Translations under genes and position numbers: made by a program
Part shown: in pieces, positions 58,667 through 64,000 of the stretch
How positions within the stretch are numbered: position 1 is the stretch's first letter
Layout: every line of letters begins with the position of its first letter
The notes under the pieces: generated by a model
The model's input: only the letters and a program-made list of their open reading frames with translations
Databases searched by the model: none
Told to the model about the DNA's origin: nothing
Assembly: GCF_000485595.1 (NCBI RefSeq)
Contig: NW_014577078.1
Coordinates: 152,427-216,426 of the forward strand
DNA: 64,000 nt
DNA from: Priapulus caudatus
Taxonomy: Eukaryota; Priapulida; Priapulimorpha; Priapulimorphida; Priapulidae
Direction: 5' to 3'

Positions 58667-59270
58667 ATGGAAATTTTCTCTATGAGCATTGTTGCTCAAT
58701 TGTGTAAGCATTCGTACTTGCAGCTGGATGCAGAAGCATCACTCAGGTACGGGCAAAGCGCAAGGGATAAAGGGATCATGTCTCTGTCAGCGCTGGTAGC
58801 CAAGTATCGCTATGTGCTAGTTGCATTCAACGAGAGTAGTGGCATTGTTGCAAACGATACTGACTCCTACCTACTACGAATGACGGATGCACATTTCCTT
58901 GTATGTCTTCATGTAGCACAGTTTCTGCTAAGCTATTGCTCGTCAGCCACTAAAACAGTGCCATATTTTGAATCTGATTTGGCCAAAGCGCATGCAGAGG
59001 TTAGGTTGTCCACGCGAGCTATCACCAACGCAAGACCAATTGATATTTGGGACAAACTATATAGGAACGCTCCAACTCCGTGGTAAAAGCAATTGACATT
59101 GTGGAAAAAGCCTCGCACAACATCGTTACATAAGCATCGGTCAAATGTGTCTGCAGAAAAAAAGCAGGTCACGGAGTACCAATGACTACTACAGGATCAA
59201 CGTATTATATGTTTTCATAGACCACGTTGTTTCCGAACAAAACAAAAACAAGATTGGAAGAATCGGAGGA
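58667..59270 (+). mobile_element. hAT-type transposase remnant, C-terminal part (ZMYM1/PKR-inhibitor-repressor-like)
   Basis: Frame 58667-59086 gives LSALVAKYRYVLVAFNESSG, SYLLRMTDAHFLVCLHVAQF, LLSYCSSATKT and ...ESDLAKAHAEV. After a frameshift, HRSNVSAEKK and then YYRINVLYVFIDHVVSEQNK (59189 and on) follow, the typical end of the core and start of the C-terminal region in this group (RR-NV-----YYR--VY-PF-D-----L). Broken by stops. Homology is by motif order, so moderate. Confidence 0.5.
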
Positions 59271-59879
59271 CCATTCATGCTTCGGGGCACATCATGGCAC
59301 CGGATGTCCTTGTTCCATGGATACGTAGTTACGTACATACGTGATCTCCTATTACGGAATTAACGTAGTTAGAGGGATGAAATCTTGAAGTGGAATTGAG
59401 AAATGGATGCTTTTGTACAATGATGCGCCATGTAACAGTCGTCCTAGGGATGTAGTTGCAGCCCTCGCAGCTTGTGACGATTAATACTTCCTCGCACAAG
59501 ATTTTCTGCATTTTTCTTACCACACCTTTAGGTAGTGTTACTCGCGAGCGATCTTTTCCCGCCGTCCGTCGCTTTACGCTGTAGATTGGCGCTGATACTG
59601 GATTACAAAAAATGGCATTATCCACACCCAGTGACTCTAGACTTTGGGATGACAAACTAGAGGATTTTTTTCCCTCACTGACACCTTGGCTGGAAAACTA
59701 TGTTTGTATCTGTGTAAGCTGTATGATGTGTGTTGTATGCTGCACCACCGAGTTCATATGCAAACGACAATTTACTATTTTTAAACTTTACGATTAAATC
59801 ACGAATATTTGAATTTACTATAATTTCAATGCGATTTAAATGAAAATATGCAGTGAAGCCACAGTAAAAATCCCTAATG

Positions 59880-59951
59880 CATAATATATATATATATATT
59901 TATTTATATATTTATTTATTTATTTATATATTTATTTATTTATATATATAT
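59880..59951 (+). repeat. (TA)n/(TTTATTTATATA)n simple repeat
   Basis: Purely A/T, with a ~12-base higher-order period; ends at the terminus of the element at 59952. Confidence 0.85.
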
Positions 59952-60346
59952 CAGACGTCCCAAGTGTCCCGGTCTCACCGGGATCGTCCCGGTGCGACAT
60001 GCTGGTCCCGGTGCCTCGTTAAGAGTCAAGACAGTCCCGGTCGTAACATTTTCAGCCATATTTTAAAGTTTACATCAGTAAATTACTAAATTTGCTGTGG
60101 TTGTTGATGTACTTTGATTCCAGCGAACAAGAAAAGGCCACAAATGTCAAACACTTTTGTTTTCACAATAAATTTGCATTTTATTTTACATGTATACTTT
60201 ATTTAAAAAAATGGTGGTGCGCCGCAGAAACACATGTCGCAGCCCGCCACAACTTTTTTCCTGTTTTTGCGCACCGCGAAAAAAACGGCGATGGACCATT
60301 ATCACAAGTGATCCCTTTCTTGGATTTTCCCAACTTGGGACCTCTG
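59952..60346. mobile_element. hAT-like miniature element inserted in a (TA)n tract
   Basis: The left end, CAGACGTCCCAAGTG, and the reverse complement of the right end, CAGAGGTCCCAAGTT, are TIRs. TATATATA flanks both sides, compatible with an 8-bp duplication but not proof in such a tract. The interior has several TCCCGGT/ACCGGGA units at 59964-60035. A 92-codon frame at 60092-60370 has no recognised product. Confidence 0.6.
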
Positions 60347-60352
60347 TATATA

Positions 60353-60414
60353 TATATATATCAGAAGTAGATAATAGTGAATTATTTCCCTATTATCTAC
60401 TTCTGATATATATA
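60353..60414. repeat. Hairpin with ~24-bp arms
   Basis: TATATATCAGAAGTAGATAATAG (60353-60377) against CTATTATCTACTTCTGATAT (60390-60414), separated by 12 bases. It lies beside the (TA)n end of the neighbouring element. Confidence 0.8.
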
Positions 60415-60806
60415 CTACGTTTCGTTTAAGCAAACGAAAGTGTCATTCATCTATGAGATGCTTGTGTATGAACGTCAATGTTTTTGTCGCGCACCCAACT
60501 GCCTTTATAATTATTTATAGAGATTTTTATCCGTGTCTGTGTGCAAATGAAAATATATAATACCAGTTTATTTGCTGAATAATTAATCTTTGGATTCATA
60601 TGAGTGTATATGCTGTTTCCACACTATTAAATTGATAGAATCCGAATACGATCCGAAACGATGGCTTTCTAGCGATAGCCAGTAATTCTATGTTAATAAA
60701 CCCGTGTATCTATAATTCATTTACTTACGTGTGTACAGAATTAATCCCCATCTTTTAATTCAATAATTTTTCTAATCCTGCAAGATCAGGCGTCCGATAA
60801 TGTACA

Positions 60807-61238
60807 TTATTCGCTCCACGTGCGTTGAAAGATAGGTTCGTTGCCGACAGTGGTCGAGTGAGCCTTCAAACAATTCACAGGCTGGTTCGGATCAGTACAG
60901 CGACAACAGCGGATGAGATATACCTTCCCGTTATCCTTAACTTTCCTCCACTTGCAGCCGCGGTGATAATGGCGCTCAAAACCATCATAGTCCGGTTGAT
61001 CTGGCGCGATGGTGGCTAGGGCGTGGTCCGTTCTATCCGCGTACTCATCGCATACACAATGGCGCACAAACAGTTTCTCGGGATTCTTAGCACTCTTGTT
61101 GAGTCGACGCCTGGCATAGCGGCACCTGTTGTCAAGGTGTTCCTCTACGCGTGACGGCAGCTTGTGCCCTGGCTTGTCGTCGTCGCTACTGCTCGAGTAG
61201 TCTCTGACGTTACAAACTTCGTTCCTCTGTGCCGCCAT
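60807..61238 (-). CDS. Unrecognised intact 143-residue Cys/His-rich protein
   Basis: ATG at 61238 in a strong context (purine at -3, G at +4), with an in-frame TGA 36 bases upstream, so the start is well defined; the stop is TAA at 60807-60809. Residues 15-22 are SSSSDDDK, followed by a basic stretch (RCRYARRRLNKSAKNPEK). Then come LFVRHCVCDEYADR, GFERHYHRGCKWRKV and YLIRCCRCTDPNQPVNCL. The spacing of HCVC, HYHRGC and CCRC suggests one or two zinc sites, but it matches no finger class I know. No signal peptide or membrane segment. It could be a small cellular gene, one exon of a larger gene, or an ORF of an unrecognised element; there is no splice evidence and no recognisable transposon ends around it. 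Confidence 0.5.
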   Translation of the reverse strand: MAAQRNEVCNVRDYSSSSDDDKPGHKLPSRVEEHLDNRCRYARRRLNKSAKNPEKLFVRHCVCDEYADRTDHALATIAPDQPDYDGFERHYHRGCKWRKVKDNGKVYLIRCCRCTDPNQPVNCLKAHSTTVGNEPIFQRTWSE

Positions 61239-64000
61239 GGTCGTAGAGTTGTTGGCGCCGTCAATATGCAGTCAGCGTGCGCTTCACTGTTAACGCGATG
61301 CAACGAGCCTGGTAAAGTAATAATATAAAGGGCATTTAGCACGAGCCTTCTAACAACATCATTACTTTGGTTCATCCGCGCATATGTTTGCCATTTACTT
61401 AGTGCATCTTTAAGACCCTATCAAAGTAGTATTAGTGGCTAGGTTGGTGACAAGAAGCGATATCGATTAAATTGCGATCGAAATTATCGAAGTTTCAGGC
61501 ACGTAATATCTAGGTATATTGGTTGTGATGGGACGGTTCCAGAAAATTGGTAGCTGGATATTTGGACAACATCTGGAATGCATGTCTGGACGTTTACGTT
61601 ACGTTTACGGTTACGGAAGTTGACAGCGACAGGTTACAAATACAGAGTATAACCTCTTCAAGGAACCGAAGACCATTCACGTGCGATTGCGACACACCCG
61701 AATTCCTGGAAGTGTCATGTGACCTTGGGATTGAGAAACTGCCTCGGGAGAGGCACACTCTGCAGTACTAACCCTAAGTCCATATGTTTCAGTCATTAGG
61801 TTAACGTCAAGCATAAGCATAGCTTCAACCGCAACATTAAAAATAAACGTAGCTGCATGGCATTTACCCTGACAATACTTTTCTGACTATTTGTAAATTT
61901 TTTATACTGACCAATGCATGATATATTTCACGATTACATTAGATTAATATGGTTTAGGTTATACCATAGATATAGAATAGAAGATATCTGTATTCTATAT
62001 TTATGGTTATACTATTTTGTAATGGCGAGTATGCGCCAAGACAGTGCTTGACATAATATGGTGACAAAAATCGATTATGCGTTTAATATTGGGGTATGCC
62101 ACGCGAAGGTTCTATCAACTTTTTTAGCTTTTACTAAGACTTGTGAGCACATACATAGAATGAACATTCAATACACAGTTCGGTAATATATTGAACTAAA
62201 TTAGGAATAAACGAAGAATACCTATTTAACGATCGAAAGACCTTCGCTGTCCTACGCAGTTTGATGATCATCCGCATAAAGCTATGGTCGTCTAAACGAA
62301 GAGCGTTACAACATAGATCTAGCTAGTGCGTGATGTAAATACAGCTATCGCATATCTTGATGGAAGTATACACAGGCAAACGACGTCGCTTAGGTAAGCT
62401 TGAACGCCAGTGTTCTGAAGTCATCGTGACGAGCCGCATAGCTATACTTTTCTTTCACAAGATGGCGATATAGTTTCATAGTATAACAGTATATCAAGAA
62501 GGCGGATTTTCTTCTCCTCGCAATTCACAGCCTTTTCACAAATTATTAAGAACTCATTTTTCACGGTGGAATTTGTTCATCGTTAGTTAGGTAATTCTAT
62601 TGATATCAACGGCTTTTTCGGGAGAAATGGCGTCTCTCTATCGCCCTATAGCGAGTAAGCAACTAACTGCATTGATAACAGAATCCCTGTGTGTACGTGT
62701 GACTGTGTGTGTGCGTGCGAGCGCATGCGCCCTAGCCATTCTCTAAATCCGCATAGAAATCATAGGCATTGACGATGGAAACGTCAGCTGATTTTCCAGG
62801 AGAGTATTTGAAAGATTTTCTTATAAATTTCGTTATTAGGACATACAATTTGCAGTTTAATATCTAAGGAAATGGTCATGGCGATATAAAATTAAAATAA
62901 TGATGAATATACGACCAATATTCACTATTTAAATATACATATTTTAATGTGCCTAAAGCTAGGTTTACACTATGGAAAAGTTTACGAGATGATATCGGCG
63001 CTAACACAGTTTGTTTAAGATAGATTTTCTATTATTCGGTGCGAAAACTAAGATCAGTGTTATTTTAATAATCGGTTATATGCACAACCTAGACGCCCGC
63101 TTGTTGAGCGCTCCAATCGTTTACTGCGACTTTCGGTCGATTAGTTGAAAATTTGATCAGCTCGTCAACTTTTGAACAGAAAGTTGATTGTGTAAACTGC
63201 ATTATTTGTTGTATTTTTAATAACTACTAGTAGAACGAGAATTCTAAGTGTACCTGGATGATACTATGGTCATTAAGTGTTTGCTTACCTTCAAATGAAA
63301 ATCTAAGCAAAATTCTATATTCCGAACAGGTGCATCCTTAACGAAGACATTCCCGCTACGGCCCGGAGAAATTAAAATAATATGAGTATAAAATGCGGTA
63401 TATATTTTTATATCGACGGTAACACAACAGAACGAGTTCATGAGATCACTTTTCTTTTCCCTCAACCTTAAGTGAGTACCGCGTTTTATTGACGAGGAAT
63501 TCTAGCAAAGGAAAAATGTTGAGTACATGATAATGGGCATTATTAGCTTAATTGTTATTCGCCTTTATTTTCCATGATGGCCCATTCTGGGATGAATAAA
63601 TAGTGCCGAATTATCTACCATAATTACATAATACATGGAAATTTATTTATTACAATTTGAAACTACTGTAAGGTAATTAAATCGTCTTGGGTTGATTTTT
63701 TATAGTGGTGGCAGTCGCCTAACGAGGTTTGATCTAGTTTATTTGAATTGTCGCATTTTTATGTAACTTTCAGTTGGAATATGATAATGGAATTTAGATC
63801 AAGCCAAACTATAATTGTTCTAGATAATAATATTCTCATGACGTGATGAACGATCAAAACCTTGCCTTGACCTGCTGTCGGGTCGATTTCGAGCCATAAG
63901 CTCGCGATGACCATTATCTGCCCAGCAGAACACAGGCGCGGCTTTACTATTATATAAATTCCTTTATTGACATCTTACGAATATTCTCTCAAAATATTTA
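61239..64000. other. Right flank, no supported gene
   Basis: Short frames only. The strongest candidate is ATG at 62627 (MASLYRPIA) in a good start context followed by donor gtaagc at 62655, which could be a short first coding exon on the plus strand; no downstream exon can be tied to it. On the minus strand, 63355-63299 is flanked by an acceptor-like tag and donor gtaagc and encodes GNVFVKDAPVRNIEFCLDF, also unsupported. Confidence 0.3.

Noticed and set aside
62627-62654. First coding exon MASLYRPIA with donor gtaagc
   Set aside because: Good start context and donor, but too short to identify and no partner exon in the window; mentioned only in the flank entry.
63299-63355. Minus-strand 57-bp candidate exon
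   Set aside because: Weak acceptor context and no recognisable protein family; could be chance.

Overview
This is nuclear DNA from an animal, most likely a non-vertebrate bilaterian and probably marine. It is A+T-rich with dispersed inverted repeats, microsatellites and many decayed transposons. It carries spliced genes with GT-AG introns, and contains no operons, CRISPR arrays or bacterial-type genes. Two conserved animal genes can be reconstructed exon by exon. I cannot name the phylum; the repeat types resemble those of molluscs, hemichordates or amphioxus, but that is an impression only.

Layout. 1-4517 is 3' flank with a palindromic element. 4518-20529 (minus) is a complete GIPC-family gene with six coding exons (368 residues: GH1, PDZ and GH2 domains). 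Its introns hold a 1.5 kb terminal-inverted-repeat element, a five-copy tandem array, a hAT transposase remnant, several miniature elements, and a 10-N assembly gap inside a palindrome. 20530-30380 is intergenic and repeat-rich, with a second copy of the 1.5 kb element in the opposite orientation and a TTAA-flanked element. 30386-37032 (plus) is a complete golgin-45 (BLZF1) gene with five coding exons (436 residues). Its introns hold a pogo/Tigger-like miniature element, a 1.1 kb TTAA-flanked element, and a hAT-type miniature element with a perfect 8-bp target duplication.

37.7-39.0 kb is a cluster of inverted repeats. 39.1-52.8 kb is an island of decayed, nested mobile elements, nearly all on the minus strand: a LINE 3' end, a Ty3/Gypsy gag-protease-RT fragment, a degenerate multi-copy ORF family that looks like a PIN/XPG-type nuclease, a Ty3/Gypsy integrase tail, a BED-finger hAT transposase, and a second Ty3/Gypsy element interrupted by a LINE. 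53-64 kb has another LINE end, a Harbinger element with TTA flanks and a broken transposase, a Penelope-like remnant inside a palindrome, a large TG/GA/CA microsatellite block, another hAT remnant, and one intact 143-codon Cys/His-rich ORF that I do not recognise.

Functional reading. The two cellular genes are unrelated in this window beyond adjacency. GIPC is a PDZ adaptor linking membrane-protein tails to myosin VI during endocytic traffic. Golgin-45 tethers medial-Golgi membranes together with GRASP55 and Rab2. Everything else that codes appears to be mobile-element debris. I found no convincing new multi-gene system. The best leads are the unrecognised ORF at 60807-61238, the PIN/XPG-like family at 41.9-44.2 kb, and several near-perfect palindromes.
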